Shown one piece after another: positions 33,519 to 42,857 of a stretch of 64,000 nt of DNA; positions within the stretch are counted from its first letter, which is position 1; every line of letters starts with the position of its first letter. Source of the stretch: Variovorax paradoxus (GTDB taxonomy: Bacteria; Pseudomonadota; Gammaproteobacteria; Burkholderiales; Burkholderiaceae_C); contig NZ_CP102931.1 of assembly GCF_024734665.1 (NCBI RefSeq), positions 2,726,001 through 2,790,000 on the forward strand, in the 5' to 3' direction. Made by a program: the position numbers and the translations under genes. The notes beneath the pieces are model-generated. The model saw only the letters and a program-made list of their open reading frames with translations. It ran no database searches and was not told the origin of the DNA.

Positions 33519-34238
33519 CTAGTTCTCAGCTTCCGAGACGCGCATCAGCGCCGCGCGGTCCAGAACCACAAGGCCGCCCGGCTCGATCCGGATGGTGCCC
33601 TCGCGCTCCATGGTCTTCAGTTCCTGGTTGACCCGCTGGCGCGACGCGCCCAGCAGCTGCGCCAGTTCTTCCTGCGCCAGTTGCAGGCCGATGCGCATCT
33701 GGCTGCCGTCTTCCAGGTTCGGCACGCCATAGCTGCGCACGAGGTGAATGAGTTGCTTGGCCAGCCTTGCCCGCAGGGGCAGGGTGTTGAGGTCTTCCAC
33801 CAGCCCGAACAGCGTGCGGATGCGGCGCGCCTGCAGCCGCATCAGCGCTTCGTACAGCTCCACATGCGAGGCAAGGATCTTCTGGAAGTCGGCCCGCGCC
33901 ACGCACAGGATGGTGCTGTCGCCATGCGAGTAGGTGTCGTGCGTGCGCCGATCCCCGTCGAACATCGCCACGTCGCCGAACCAGATGCCCGGCTCCACGT
34001 AGGTCAGCGTCACCTGCTTGCCCGAGACGGCCGTCGAGCTGACGCGCACCGCGCCCTTGGCGCAGGCAATCCAGTGGTCGGGCGGGTCGCCGCGGGCAGC
34101 GATCAGGTCGCCGTCCTTGTAGCGTTTGACAAAGGCGCATCGGAGGATGTCGTGCCGTAGCGATGGAGATAGAGAAGAAAACCAGCGACCACTGTTGATC
34201 GCTTCACGTTCTTCGATAGTAAGAATGGGGTCGTCCAT
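33519..34238 (-). CDS. Crp/Fnr family transcriptional regulator
   Basis: A 239-residue regulator. A cyclic-nucleotide-binding-like beta-roll covers residues 20-130, with GDVAMFDGDRRTHDTYS at the phosphate-binding-cassette position, where the usual Glu is Asp, so cAMP binding is doubtful. A long dimer helix follows, then a winged HTH with LAQEELAQLLGASRQRVNQELKTME (about 190-214). The four-cysteine FNR cluster is absent. It lies within the fatty acid cluster between enoyl-CoA hydratase and kinase genes (61 and 30 bp gaps), so it probably controls that cluster. Confidence 0.88.
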   Translation of the reverse strand: MDDPILTIEEREAINSGRWFSSLSPSLRHDILRCAFVKRYKDGDLIAARGDPPDHWIACAKGAVRVSSTAVSGKQVTLTYVEPGIWFGDVAMFDGDRRTHDTYSHGDSTILCVARADFQKILASHVELYEALMRLQARRIRTLFGLVEDLNTLPLRARLAKQLIHLVRSYGVPNLEDGSQMRIGLQLAQEELAQLLGASRQRVNQELKTMEREGTIRIEPGGLVVLDRAALMRVSEAEN

Positions 34239-34299
34239 TGGTCTGTCCTCTCGGCGACTGAAAAGCTGGGGGGTGTCACGGGAGCGACGCCGTTTGGCG

Positions 34300-35079
34300 T
34301 TACTCGTACTGCGGCGGCTTCTTCTCGAGGAACGCGGCGATGCCGATGCCCGCGTTCGCGTGGTGCAGGTTGCGCACGAAATGGTCGCGCTCCTGCGAGA
34401 GCTGCGAAGCCAGCGTGGCGCCCCGTGCCTCGCTGAGCAGTTCCTTGATGCTGGCCAGCGAATTCGGTGCGCGCGCGTTGAGCCGGGTGGCCAGGGCCAA
34501 CGCGCCCGCGAGCGCCTGGCCGTTTTCGGTGAGTTCGTTGACGAGGCCCAGCGCATGCAGGCGCGGTGCGCCGATGCGCTCGCCGTTCATCAGCCATTCG
34601 CTCGCCAGCTGGCGCGGCAGCTGCTGCCCCAGGTGCCAGCTCAGGCCGCCGTCGGGCGACAGAGCCACGTTGCTGTACGAGGCCGCGAACACCGCGTCGC
34701 GCGCCGCAACCACGAAGTCGCAGGCCAGCGCGAGCGAGAAGCCGGCGCCGGCCGCCGCGCCTTCGACAGCCGCGATGATCGGCTTGGGAAAGGTGCGGAT
34801 CGAATCGATCCAGTTGTGCAGGCCCTCGATGCTCTCGGCCTGCACCGAGCGGTCGAGCTGCCTGTTGGCCAGCAGCCGCTGCAGCGAGCCGCCGGCGCAG
34901 AACCATGAGCCTTCGCCCACGATGACGACGCTGCGGATCTCGGCGCTGTTCTCGGCGCCGTTGAGCGCCTCGATGCCAGCGGCGTAGATCTCGGGGCCCA
35001 GTGCGTTGCGCTGGGTGGGGTTGGCGATCGTCAGCACCATGGTGCTGCCTTCGCTTGTGCTTTTGAGTTCGGCGGTCAT
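34300..35079 (-). CDS. Enoyl-CoA hydratase/isomerase family protein
   Basis: Crotonase-fold protein of 259 residues that acts on CoA thioesters. The oxyanion-hole segments are GEGSWFCAGGSL (about 55-66) and AAVEGAAAGAGFSLALACD (about 103-121). At the site of the usual glutamates it has NVALSPDGGLSW, as in PaaG-type isomerases and the oxepin-CoA-hydrolase-like group, so it may isomerise or hydrolyse rather than simply hydrate. It follows the 3-hydroxyacyl-CoA dehydrogenase gene after 9 bp. Confidence 0.85.
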   Translation of the reverse strand: MTAELKSTSEGSTMVLTIANPTQRNALGPEIYAAGIEALNGAENSAEIRSVVIVGEGSWFCAGGSLQRLLANRQLDRSVQAESIEGLHNWIDSIRTFPKPIIAAVEGAAAGAGFSLALACDFVVAARDAVFAASYSNVALSPDGGLSWHLGQQLPRQLASEWLMNGERIGAPRLHALGLVNELTENGQALAGALALATRLNARAPNSLASIKELLSEARGATLASQLSQERDHFVRNLHHANAGIGIAAFLEKKPPQYE

Positions 35080-35088
35080 GGCTTGTTT

Positions 35089-36609
35089 TTATTCTTCTTC
35101 GTGCAGCAGGCTCAGGCCCAGCGCGCCGCGGCGGCGCAGCCACGGGCTCGGGCGATAGCGCGGGTCGCCGTAGACCGTCTGCAGGTTGAACAGCACTTCG
35201 AGCATGTTGGTCGGGCCGTAGAGGTTGCCCATGGCGAGCGGGCCGCGCGGATAGCCGAGACCCAGCTGCACCGCGGTTTCGAGGTCGGCCGGCGTGCACA
35301 CGCGCTGCTGGCACATGTCGGTGGCGATGTTGACGATGGTGCCGATCACGCGCTGCGTGACGAAGCCGCCGCTGTCGCGGATCACGCTCACGGCCTTGCC
35401 GTCGCGGGCGAAGAGGGCGTGCGCGGCGTCGCGGATGTCGCGGCGCGTGGCGGGGTTGGTGGCGAGTACGCGGCGCTTGGTGGCGGCGTCGTCGATCAGC
35501 ATGTCGATGCCGATGGTGCGCGTGGCGTCCAGGCGCTCGACCGCGGCGACCGTGGTCACGTCGAAGCCCAGCGGCGCAACCAGGATCAGCGAATGCGGCG
35601 CGGCCGTGGCGCCGCTGTCGATCTGCGCGCCCAGCGTGTTCACGAGGCGCAGCAGCTCGGCGCGACGTGCTGCGCGCGGCGAGACCCAGACGGAGGGCGT
35701 GCCCTCGACCACTGGCGGCGGCGCCTCGGGCGTCTGCTGCATCACGCCGTCGTTGTAGCGGTAGAAGCCCTCGTTGGTCTTGCGGCCCAGGGCGCCGGCT
35801 GCCAGGCGCTGCGCGGTGATCACGCTCGGGCGGAAGCGCGGCTCCTCGAAGTACTGGTGGTAGATCGACTCCATCACCGGGTGCGACACGTCGAGCGCCG
35901 TCAGGTCCAGCAGCTCGAACGGGCCGAGGCGAAAGCCGGCCTGGTCCTTGAGGATGCGGTCGACCGTCACGAAGTCGGTCACGCCTTCGCCGACGATGCG
36001 CAGCGCCTCGGTGCCGTAGCCGCGGCCCGCGTGGTTGACGATGAAGCCGGGCGTGTCTTGTGCCTGTACGGCGCTGTGGCCCATCTGCACCGCATAGTCG
36101 GCCAGTTGCTTGCAGACCTCGGGCGCGGTCTTGAAGCCCGCGACCACCTCGACCACCTTCATCAGCGGCACGGGGTTGAAGAAGTGGAAGCCCGCGATGC
36201 GCTCGGGGCGCTTGAGCCCGGCCGCGATCGCCGTTACCGAGAGCGAAGAAGTGTTGGTGACCAGCGTAGCGGTCTCGGCCACCACGCCTTCGAGCTCGCG
36301 GAACAGCTTGCGCTTGATTTCCAGATCTTCGACCACGGCTTCGATCACAAGATCGCAGCCGGCCAGCGCCTGGATGGAATCGACGGCCTTCACGCGGGCG
36401 ATCTGGGCATCGCGCGTGGCGGCGTCGATCTTGTTCTTCTCGTGCAGCTTGTTCCATTGGGCGACGAGGGCTTCGCGGCCGCGTTCGGCGGCGCCCGCGA
36501 AGCTGTCGAGCAGCAGCACTTCGCTGCCCGCCTGGGCGGCAATCTGCGCGATGCCGCGACCCATGGCGCCGGCGCCGATGACGCCGATTCGGGAGTAGTT
36601 CACTGTCAT
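35089..36609 (-). CDS. 3-hydroxyacyl-CoA dehydrogenase (PaaH/PaaC-like)
   Basis: NAD-dependent oxidation of 3-hydroxyacyl-CoA to 3-oxoacyl-CoA. The 506 residues are consistent with the long form carrying two C-terminal helical domains. IGVIGAGAMGRGIAQIAA (about 8-25) is the NAD site. NTSSLSVTAIA and GFHFFNPVPLMKVVEVV hold the catalytic His-Glu region, and DTPGFIVNHAGRGYGTEALR follows. A second HCDH-type domain starts near residue 410 (DSGGFVTQRVIG). First gene of the five-gene minus-strand cluster. Confidence 0.92.
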   Translation of the reverse strand: MTVNYSRIGVIGAGAMGRGIAQIAAQAGSEVLLLDSFAGAAERGREALVAQWNKLHEKNKIDAATRDAQIARVKAVDSIQALAGCDLVIEAVVEDLEIKRKLFRELEGVVAETATLVTNTSSLSVTAIAAGLKRPERIAGFHFFNPVPLMKVVEVVAGFKTAPEVCKQLADYAVQMGHSAVQAQDTPGFIVNHAGRGYGTEALRIVGEGVTDFVTVDRILKDQAGFRLGPFELLDLTALDVSHPVMESIYHQYFEEPRFRPSVITAQRLAAGALGRKTNEGFYRYNDGVMQQTPEAPPPVVEGTPSVWVSPRAARRAELLRLVNTLGAQIDSGATAAPHSLILVAPLGFDVTTVAAVERLDATRTIGIDMLIDDAATKRRVLATNPATRRDIRDAAHALFARDGKAVSVIRDSGGFVTQRVIGTIVNIATDMCQQRVCTPADLETAVQLGLGYPRGPLAMGNLYGPTNMLEVLFNLQTVYGDPRYRPSPWLRRRGALGLSLLHEEE

Positions 36610-36765
36610 TTGCTGGAGATTTTCACTGGTTGGGTGGTATCCGGGCCTGCCGTGCAGGCGCCAATGTAGGTGTCGAAGCAGGTGCCGAGCAGATGCTGCT
36701 GTCGAAGGCTTCGATTTTGCAGTCCCGCGCGGATGGGGCGTGACGGGTTTTACGCGGAGGCGTTT

Positions 36766-37923
36766 TCAGGCCGTGCGGCGGCTGCGGTCGATGGCCACGC
36801 TCAGCGCAATGGCGATCAGCACCAGGCCCAGGCCGGCCCAGCTCATCCAGGCGCCCGCATCGTTGGCGAGCAGCCAGCCGCCGAGCGCAGCGCCCACGGC
36901 CTGGCCGGTATAGATGCCGGAACTGTTGAGCGCCACCGAGCCCGGCGCGAGTGCGGGCGCCAGGCCCACCAGCCGGGCCTGTTGGGCCGAATTGGTGGCG
37001 AAGCAACCCAGACCCCAGGGAACGAGCACAACGGCCAGCCAGGCGAGCGTGGAGGCCAGCGGCCACACGAGCAGGCTCGAAGCGATCAGCACGGTCGTGA
37101 TCAGCACCATGCGGCCGGCGCCCACGCGGTCGATGTACCGGCTGACCACCATGTTGCCGACCAGCCCGCAAACGCCGAACAGCGCCCACATCACGCTCAG
37201 TGTGGTGGCGTCGGCACCGAAGCTCTGCTTGAGGATCGGACCGAAATAGCTGAACAGCACGAACTGGCCGGCGCCCTGCAGCGCCGTGACCGACACGATG
37301 CCCATCAGCACCGGGCTGCGCAACACGCGCAACCATGCTTCGGCGGTCAGTGCGGCAGGGCGGATGCCGCTCGGCAAGGTGAGCCAGATCGATGTCGCGC
37401 TCGCGACACTGAGTGCCGCGATTGCCATGAAAGCCATGCGCCAGCCCAGATGCCCGCCGATCAGCGCGCCGATGGGCAGGCCCAGCACCGATGCCATCGA
37501 CCAGCCGAGGAAGACGAAGGTGACGGCGCGTCCGCGATGCTCGGGCGGCACCAGCATGCCGGCGCAGGCCGCAGCCTGGGGCGTGAAGATGGCCGGTGCG
37601 ATCACCGTGAGCATGCGCACCGGCAGCAGGGCGCCGAAGCTCGGCATCAGTGCGCAAAGAACGTGGCCGGCGGCGTACCAGAGCAGGGTGATGGCCAGCA
37701 GCTGCCGGCGGTCCCAGCCCGCGACCGCGGCGGCCAGCAGCGGAGCGCCGATGCACATCACCGCCGCGGCGGCCGTGATCAGTTGCCCCGCGGTGGCGAC
37801 CGTGACCGAGAGCGATGTGCTGATTTCATTGAGCGTGCCGGGCACCACCATCACGCCCGTGCCAATCACGAAATTGCCAACGAGCAGCGCCCAGAGCGCA
37901 CCCTGTGGCGCCGGCCGGCTCAC
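36766..37923 (-). CDS. MFS transporter
   Basis: Inner-membrane secondary transporter of 385 residues with about 12 hydrophobic segments. The loop between helices 2 and 3 (AGWDRRQLL) is in the position of the MFS motif A region, and FLGWSMASVLGLPIGALIGGHLGWR resembles the drug/sugar efflux (AraJ/DHA1) type. The GTG start at 37923 overlaps the stop of the upstream hydroxyacid dehydrogenase (GTGA). The substrate is unknown. The 156 bp between it and 36609 show no gene. Confidence 0.85.
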   Translation of the reverse strand: MSRPAPQGALWALLVGNFVIGTGVMVVPGTLNEISTSLSVTVATAGQLITAAAAVMCIGAPLLAAAVAGWDRRQLLAITLLWYAAGHVLCALMPSFGALLPVRMLTVIAPAIFTPQAAACAGMLVPPEHRGRAVTFVFLGWSMASVLGLPIGALIGGHLGWRMAFMAIAALSVASATSIWLTLPSGIRPAALTAEAWLRVLRSPVLMGIVSVTALQGAGQFVLFSYFGPILKQSFGADATTLSVMWALFGVCGLVGNMVVSRYIDRVGAGRMVLITTVLIASSLLVWPLASTLAWLAVVLVPWGLGCFATNSAQQARLVGLAPALAPGSVALNSSGIYTGQAVGAALGGWLLANDAGAWMSWAGLGLVLIAIALSVAIDRSRRTA

Positions 37924-38927
37924 CGGCGGACCTGCAGCGCGCCGGGATTCACGATGTTCGTGGGGTTGCCGTTGATGTAGCTCACGACGTTGTCGAAGGC
38001 CTGGCCGAAATAGCTCTCGTAGCTTTCCTGCTCGACGTAGCCGATGTGCGGCGTGCAGATGCAGTTCTCAAGGCGCAGGAGCGCATGGCCTTGCAGCGGC
38101 GGCTCGCTCTCGAACACGTCGATGGCTGCCAGCCCGGGGCGGCCGCGGTTGAGTGCGGCGAGCAGGGCGTCAGCTTCGACCAGCTCGGCGCGCGAGGTGT
38201 TAACGAACAACGCAGTCGGCTTCATGCGCGACAGGTCTTCCAGCGTGATGAGACCGTTGGTTTCTTCGTTGAGCCGCAGATGCACCGACAGCACGTCTGC
38301 AGCGGCGAAGAACTCGTGACGGTTCTGCGCGACCTGGAAGCCGTCGGAACGGGCCTTGGCGCAGCTGGCTTCACGGCCCCAGATCACGACCTGCATTCCG
38401 AAGGCCTGCCCATAGCGCGCGACCAACTGGCCGATGCGGCCATAGCCCCAGATGCACAGCGTCTTGCCCTTGAGCACCGAGCCGAGCCCGAAGTTGGGCG
38501 GCATCGAGGCCGACTTGAGGCCTGACTGTTGCCATGCACCGTGCTTGAGGTTGCTGATGTACTGGGGCAGCCGGCGCATGGCAGCCATGATGAGCGCCCA
38601 AGTGAGCTCCGCAGGCGCCTGCGGAGAGCCCGAGCCTTCCGCCACCGCCACGCCGCGCTCGGTGCAGGCCGCGACGTCGATGTGCCCGGCGACGCGCCCG
38701 GTCTGCGAGATGAGCTTGAGCTTGGGCAGCTTCTCGATCAGCTGGCGCGAGATATGGGTGCGCTCGCGGATCAGCACGATCACGTCGGCATCCTTGAGGC
38801 GGACCGATAGTTGCCCGATGCCCTTCACCGTGTTGGTGTAGACCTTGGCCGCGTACGCGTCCAGCTTGGCGGCGCAGCGCAATTTGCGCACGGCGTCCTG
38901 GTAATCGTCGAGGATCACAATGTTCAT
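37920..38927 (-). CDS. D-2-hydroxyacid dehydrogenase family protein
   Basis: NAD(P)-dependent reductase of 2-oxo acids or oxidase of D-2-hydroxy acids, 335 residues. The nucleotide-binding IWGYGRIGQLVARYGQAFGM is near residue 150, the substrate Arg is in NTSRAELVE, and the catalytic His is in CTPHIGYVE near residue 295. The N-terminal domain begins MNIVILDDYQD. The frame is open further upstream, but this ATG fits the family. It is coupled to the MFS gene, suggesting use or export of a hydroxy or keto acid (inference). Confidence 0.88.
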   Translation of the reverse strand: MNIVILDDYQDAVRKLRCAAKLDAYAAKVYTNTVKGIGQLSVRLKDADVIVLIRERTHISRQLIEKLPKLKLISQTGRVAGHIDVAACTERGVAVAEGSGSPQAPAELTWALIMAAMRRLPQYISNLKHGAWQQSGLKSASMPPNFGLGSVLKGKTLCIWGYGRIGQLVARYGQAFGMQVVIWGREASCAKARSDGFQVAQNRHEFFAAADVLSVHLRLNEETNGLITLEDLSRMKPTALFVNTSRAELVEADALLAALNRGRPGLAAIDVFESEPPLQGHALLRLENCICTPHIGYVEQESYESYFGQAFDNVVSYINGNPTNIVNPGALQVRR

Positions 38928-39017
38928 GGCGTGCCATTGTGCCTCGCAGCATTGGAATGTCGTGCCCGTGAACGTTTGGATACCCGCCCCCACAGCCGCT
39001 CGCAGGGGTGTTCGGGC

Positions 39018-39383
39018 TCAATGCAGGCGTGTTGAACGCGGGGGCGTGGCCATGGTTTCGGCGGTTTCGAGCGCTGCCAGCCGGTCGAGTTCGGCGCAGA
39101 CGTCGGCCATGCGACCAGAGATCACGACGCGGTTGCTGTGCTGCTGGCCCTTGCCGTCGACCACGCGGACCACGCGCAACGGACGCGCTGGGGCTGTGGG
39201 CGTTGCAGTGCCGCTGGAGCGGGCGGTGCAGGCAGGGCGCACTGCTACATAGCGCAATCCGGCCGAGGTTTCGGCTGCGTCGATGCGATCCCTGCGGTGA
39301 GGGCGGCGCGCCGGCATCAGGCGGCTGGCCAGCGATTGCAGCGGCATCCAGAAATCAGCGATGGCGAGGAGGGCGATTCCCAT
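39018..39383 (-). CDS. Small protein of unknown function downstream of lexA
   Basis: I cannot assign a function. The 121-residue frame has an ATG preceded by TTGGAG at good spacing. It starts with a moderately hydrophobic stretch (MGIALLAIADFWMPL), then a basic, low-complexity middle, then the segment RVVRVVDGKGQQHSNRVVISGRMADVCAELDRLAALE (about 70-106), which looks structured and resembles short conserved Burkholderiales proteins. It lies 138 bp after lexA on the same strand. Confidence 0.6.
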   Translation of the reverse strand: MGIALLAIADFWMPLQSLASRLMPARRPHRRDRIDAAETSAGLRYVAVRPACTARSSGTATPTAPARPLRVVRVVDGKGQQHSNRVVISGRMADVCAELDRLAALETAETMATPPRSTRLH

Positions 39384-39521
39384 GTGAACTCCAAAAAAGT
39401 ATGAGGTTGAACACAGGCAGGATTTCTTGAATCGGCCGCGACAGGGTGATGGCGACTCTTCGCCATACGCCCGCCACCTGTCGCTGCCGGATGGGGTGCT
39501 GCGGAAAGCAGGCCGCGAGGC

Positions 39522-40205
39522 CTACATCAGCATGGTGTTGCGGATGAGCCCCACTGCGAGGCCTTCGATTTCGAAAGGCTCGCCCGGCTGGACGATGATG
39601 GTCGGGTAGTCGGGGTTTTCGGCGTGCAGCTCGATGACCTGCTTGTTGCGCTTCAGGCGCTTGACGGTCACTTCGTCACCCAGGCGCGCAACCACGATCT
39701 GGCCGTTGCGCGCTTCCTTGGTGGCCTGCACCGCGAGCAGGTCGCCGTCCATGATGCCGGCGTCGCGCATCGACATGCCGCGCACCTTGAGCAGGTAGTC
39801 AGGCTGGCGCTGGAATAGCGTGTTCTCGACGTAGTAGGTCTGGTCGACGTGCTCTTGCGCCAGGATGGGCGAGCCAGCTGCGACACGGCCAATGAGCGGC
39901 AGCGCCAGTTGGGCCATGCCGGGCAGCGAGAGCGAGAACTGGCCACCTTCGCGATGACGCGTTTCGTTGAGAGAGCGCAGGGCGTCGCCCTTGAGGCGGA
40001 TGCCGCGCGAGGTGCCGCTGACGAGTTCGATGACGCCCTTGCGTGCCAGCGCCTGCAGGTGCTCTTCGGCGGCGTTGGCCGACTTGAACCCGAGCTCATT
40101 GGCGATTTCGGCGCGCGTGGGTGGCGCACCAGTGCGTGCGATGGCGCTCTGGATGAGATCCAGGATCTGCTGCTGGCGGGCTGTAAGCTTCACGGCGAAC
40201 TGCAT
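39522..40205 (-). CDS. lexA: LexA repressor
   Basis: SOS-response repressor, self-cleaving upon RecA activation. It has 227 residues, longer than the E. coli protein. A winged HTH covers residues 1-65 ([24 protein letters not shown]). The cleavage site is Ala110-Gly111 in RVAAGSP, and the catalytic dyad is Ser145 ([11 protein letters not shown]) and Lys182 (EVTVKRLKR). Two SOS boxes precede it, so it is almost certainly autoregulated. Confidence 0.97.
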   Translation of the reverse strand: MQFAVKLTARQQQILDLIQSAIARTGAPPTRAEIANELGFKSANAAEEHLQALARKGVIELVSGTSRGIRLKGDALRSLNETRHREGGQFSLSLPGMAQLALPLIGRVAAGSPILAQEHVDQTYYVENTLFQRQPDYLLKVRGMSMRDAGIMDGDLLAVQATKEARNGQIVVARLGDEVTVKRLKRNKQVIELHAENPDYPTIIVQPGEPFEIEGLAVGLIRNTMLM

Positions 40206-40223
40206 ATGTGGTTCCTTGCGGCA

Positions 40224-40239
40224 CTGGCTAGATATCCAG
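40224..40239. promoter_or_regulatory. LexA (SOS) box 1
   Basis: CTGGCTAGATATCCAG has the CTG-N10-CAG architecture with near-complete dyad symmetry. Its near edge is 18 bp upstream of the lexA start codon. Confidence 0.85.
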
Positions 40240-40242
40240 TAC

Positions 40243-40258
40243 CTGTATTTTTAACCAG
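40243..40258. promoter_or_regulatory. LexA (SOS) box 2
   Basis: CTGTATTTTTAACCAG also fits CTG-N10-CAG. It lies 19 bp centre-to-centre from box 1, about two helical turns, so two LexA dimers could bind the same face. It ends 20 bp before the divergent asparaginase ATG. Confidence 0.85.
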
Positions 40259-40278
40259 TTTTTAAAAGTTGACAAGCC

Positions 40279-41244
40279 ATGGTCAATTCCTCTTCGCCTG
40301 AAGTGCGCCGTCGTGTGGTGGTTTTGGGAACGGGCGGCACCATTGCCGGCCGGGCAGCCAGCAGCGGCGACAACATCGGGTACACCGCCGGGCAAGTGGG
40401 CGTGGCCGATCTGCTGGGCGGAATCGAGGCGCCCGAGGGCGTCGCTCTGGAGGCAGAGCAGGTGGCGCAGGTCGACAGCAAGGACATGTCGTTCGACATC
40501 TGGCAGCAGCTGGCCCGGCGCTGTGCGCATTGGCTGGCCCAGGCCGACGTGGCGGGCGTGGTGATCACGCATGGCACCGACACGCTCGAAGAGACGGCGT
40601 TCTTCCTGCACTCTGTGCTGGCTCCGTCCAAGCCCGTGGTGCTCACCTGTGCGATGCGCCCGGCCACCGCGCTGGCGCCCGACGGACCGCAGAACGTGCG
40701 CGACGCCGTCAGCGTCGCCGCGACGGAAGGCGCACGGGGCGTGACCGTGGTGTGCGCCGGCGCTATCCACAGTGGCGTCGATATCCAGAAGGTGCACACC
40801 TATCGGCTCGATGCCTTTGCTTCAGGCGATGCGGGGCCGGTCGGCTACGTCGAAGAAGGAGAGGTGCGCCGTGTCCGGGAGTGGCCCGAGGGATCGGCGT
40901 CGCAGGCGTCGAAGCTCTTCGAGGCGACCTCCGTGCAGTGGCCCCGCGTCGAGATCGTCGTGAGCCATGCCGGCGTCAGCGGAGCTGTGATCGAAGCCCT
41001 GCTGCAGCACGGCGCTGCCGGGCCCGTGCGCGGGCTGGTGCTCGCCGCCACCGGCAACGGCACCCTGCACCATGCGTTGGAAGCGTCAGCGCTCAAGGCG
41101 CAGGACGCGGGCGTTGCGGTGGTTCGAGCCACGCGTTGCGCGAACGGACGCATCCTGCCGAAGGCCGGGGACCAGCTCCGTGATGCGGGCGCGCTGACAC
41201 CCGTGAAGGCGCGCATCGCGCTGATGCTGGAACTGCTGGGGTGA
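40279..41244 (+). CDS. L-asparaginase family protein
   Basis: Hydrolyses L-asparagine (and perhaps glutamine) to aspartate and ammonia. It has 321 residues, bacterial type. The nucleophile Thr21 lies in LGTGGTIAG and the second catalytic threonine in ITHGTDTLEETA (Thr100-Asp101). No signal peptide is seen, so it is probably cytoplasmic. It is divergent from lexA across 73 bp that hold both SOS boxes, so DNA damage may affect its expression. A bidirectional terminator follows. Confidence 0.9.
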   Translation: MVNSSSPEVRRRVVVLGTGGTIAGRAASSGDNIGYTAGQVGVADLLGGIEAPEGVALEAEQVAQVDSKDMSFDIWQQLARRCAHWLAQADVAGVVITHGTDTLEETAFFLHSVLAPSKPVVLTCAMRPATALAPDGPQNVRDAVSVAATEGARGVTVVCAGAIHSGVDIQKVHTYRLDAFASGDAGPVGYVEEGEVRRVREWPEGSASQASKLFEATSVQWPRVEIVVSHAGVSGAVIEALLQHGAAGPVRGLVLAATGNGTLHHALEASALKAQDAGVAVVRATRCANGRILPKAGDQLRDAGALTPVKARIALMLELLG

Positions 41245-41249
41245 AAACA

Positions 41250-41275
41250 AAACCGCCCCGTTGAAGGGGCGGTTT
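41250..41275. terminator. Bidirectional terminator between asparaginase and adk
   Basis: A perfect 10-bp stem AAACCGCCCC / GGGGCGGTTT with a 6-nt loop lies between convergent genes. A-rich sequence on its left gives a T-rich tail on the minus strand. Confidence 0.75.
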
Positions 41276-41292
41276 CGGGAATCAGATCGAGA

Positions 41293-41967
<675 letters not shown>

Positions 41968-42083
41968 TTAGATTTTGTGTCGCGCCGAGCGTCGGCCCGA
42001 GGGCTGGGCAAGGCGGAGTTGCGTCGAGGATAGCACGCGTGCCCTCGAAGAATTTCCACCGCCCGCGCAGGCATGGGAGCGCC

Positions 42084-42857
42084 TCAGGCGGGAGGCGCGG
42101 CGGCGAAGACGGCGCGCACGCGCGCCAGGTCTTCGGGCGTGTCGATGCCCGGTCCGGGTGCAACATGGCTCACGTGCACCGCGATGCGATGGCCGTGCCA
42201 CAGCGCGCGCAGCTGTTCGAGTGCCTCGGTCGCCTCGACGGGAGCCGGTGGCAGCGAGGGAAACTGTCGCACGAAGCCCGCGCGATAGCCGTAGATGCCG
42301 ATGTGGCGCAGCGGGGCAGGGGTAGGCAGCACCGCAGGCGCCGCACCGTTGGCGGAGCCGTCGCGCCACCAAGGGATTGGTGCGCGGCTGAAGTACATGG
42401 CGTTGCCTTGCGCGTCCAGCACTGCCTTCACCACGTTGGGGTTCATGAAGTCGTCGACAGAGTCGATTTCGTGGGCGGCCGTGCTCATCGCGGCTTCTGC
42501 ATGGGTGGCCAGCGTGGATGCCACGGCGTCGATCAGCCCGGGGTCGATCAGCGGCTCGTCGCCTTGAACGTTGATGACGATGTCGTCGCCATCCAGGCCC
42601 AGTAGTTCGCAGGCTTCGGCCAGCCGGTCGGTGCCGCTGGGATGGTCCTGGCGAGTGAGGATGGCCTCGACACCGTGCGCCTGGCATGCCGCAATGATCG
42701 ACGGGTCGTCGCCGGCGACCACCACGCGCGCCGCGCCGGATTCGCTGGCGCGCTGCGCCACGCGCACCACCATGGGCACGCCGGCGATGTCGGCCAGCGG
42801 TTTGTTGGGAAGCCGTGTCGACGCCAGGCGCGCCGGCACCAGAACGGTGAAGCTCAC
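42084..42857 (-). CDS. kdsB: 3-deoxy-manno-octulosonate (Kdo) cytidylyltransferase
   Basis: Activates Kdo as CMP-Kdo for the LPS inner core. It has 257 residues. [22 protein letters not shown] at the N-terminus is the CTP-binding region, NVQGDEPLI holds the Mg-binding Asp, and [15 protein letters not shown] is a family signature. The GTG start overlaps the trm112 stop by 4 bp. Confidence 0.96.
   Translation of the reverse strand: MSFTVLVPARLASTRLPNKPLADIAGVPMVVRVAQRASESGAARVVVAGDDPSIIAACQAHGVEAILTRQDHPSGTDRLAEACELLGLDGDDIVINVQGDEPLIDPGLIDAVASTLATHAEAAMSTAAHEIDSVDDFMNPNVVKAVLDAQGNAMYFSRAPIPWWRDGSANGAAPAVLPTPAPLRHIGIYGYRAGFVRQFPSLPPAPVEATEALEQLRALWHGHRIAVHVSHVAPGPGIDTPEDLARVRAVFAAAPPA

Noticed and set aside
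34103..36457. A 784-codon minus-strand frame in a different phase over the 3-hydroxyacyl-CoA dehydrogenase and hydratase genes
   Set aside because: Arg/Pro/Gly-rich out-of-frame translation of two clearly assigned genes.
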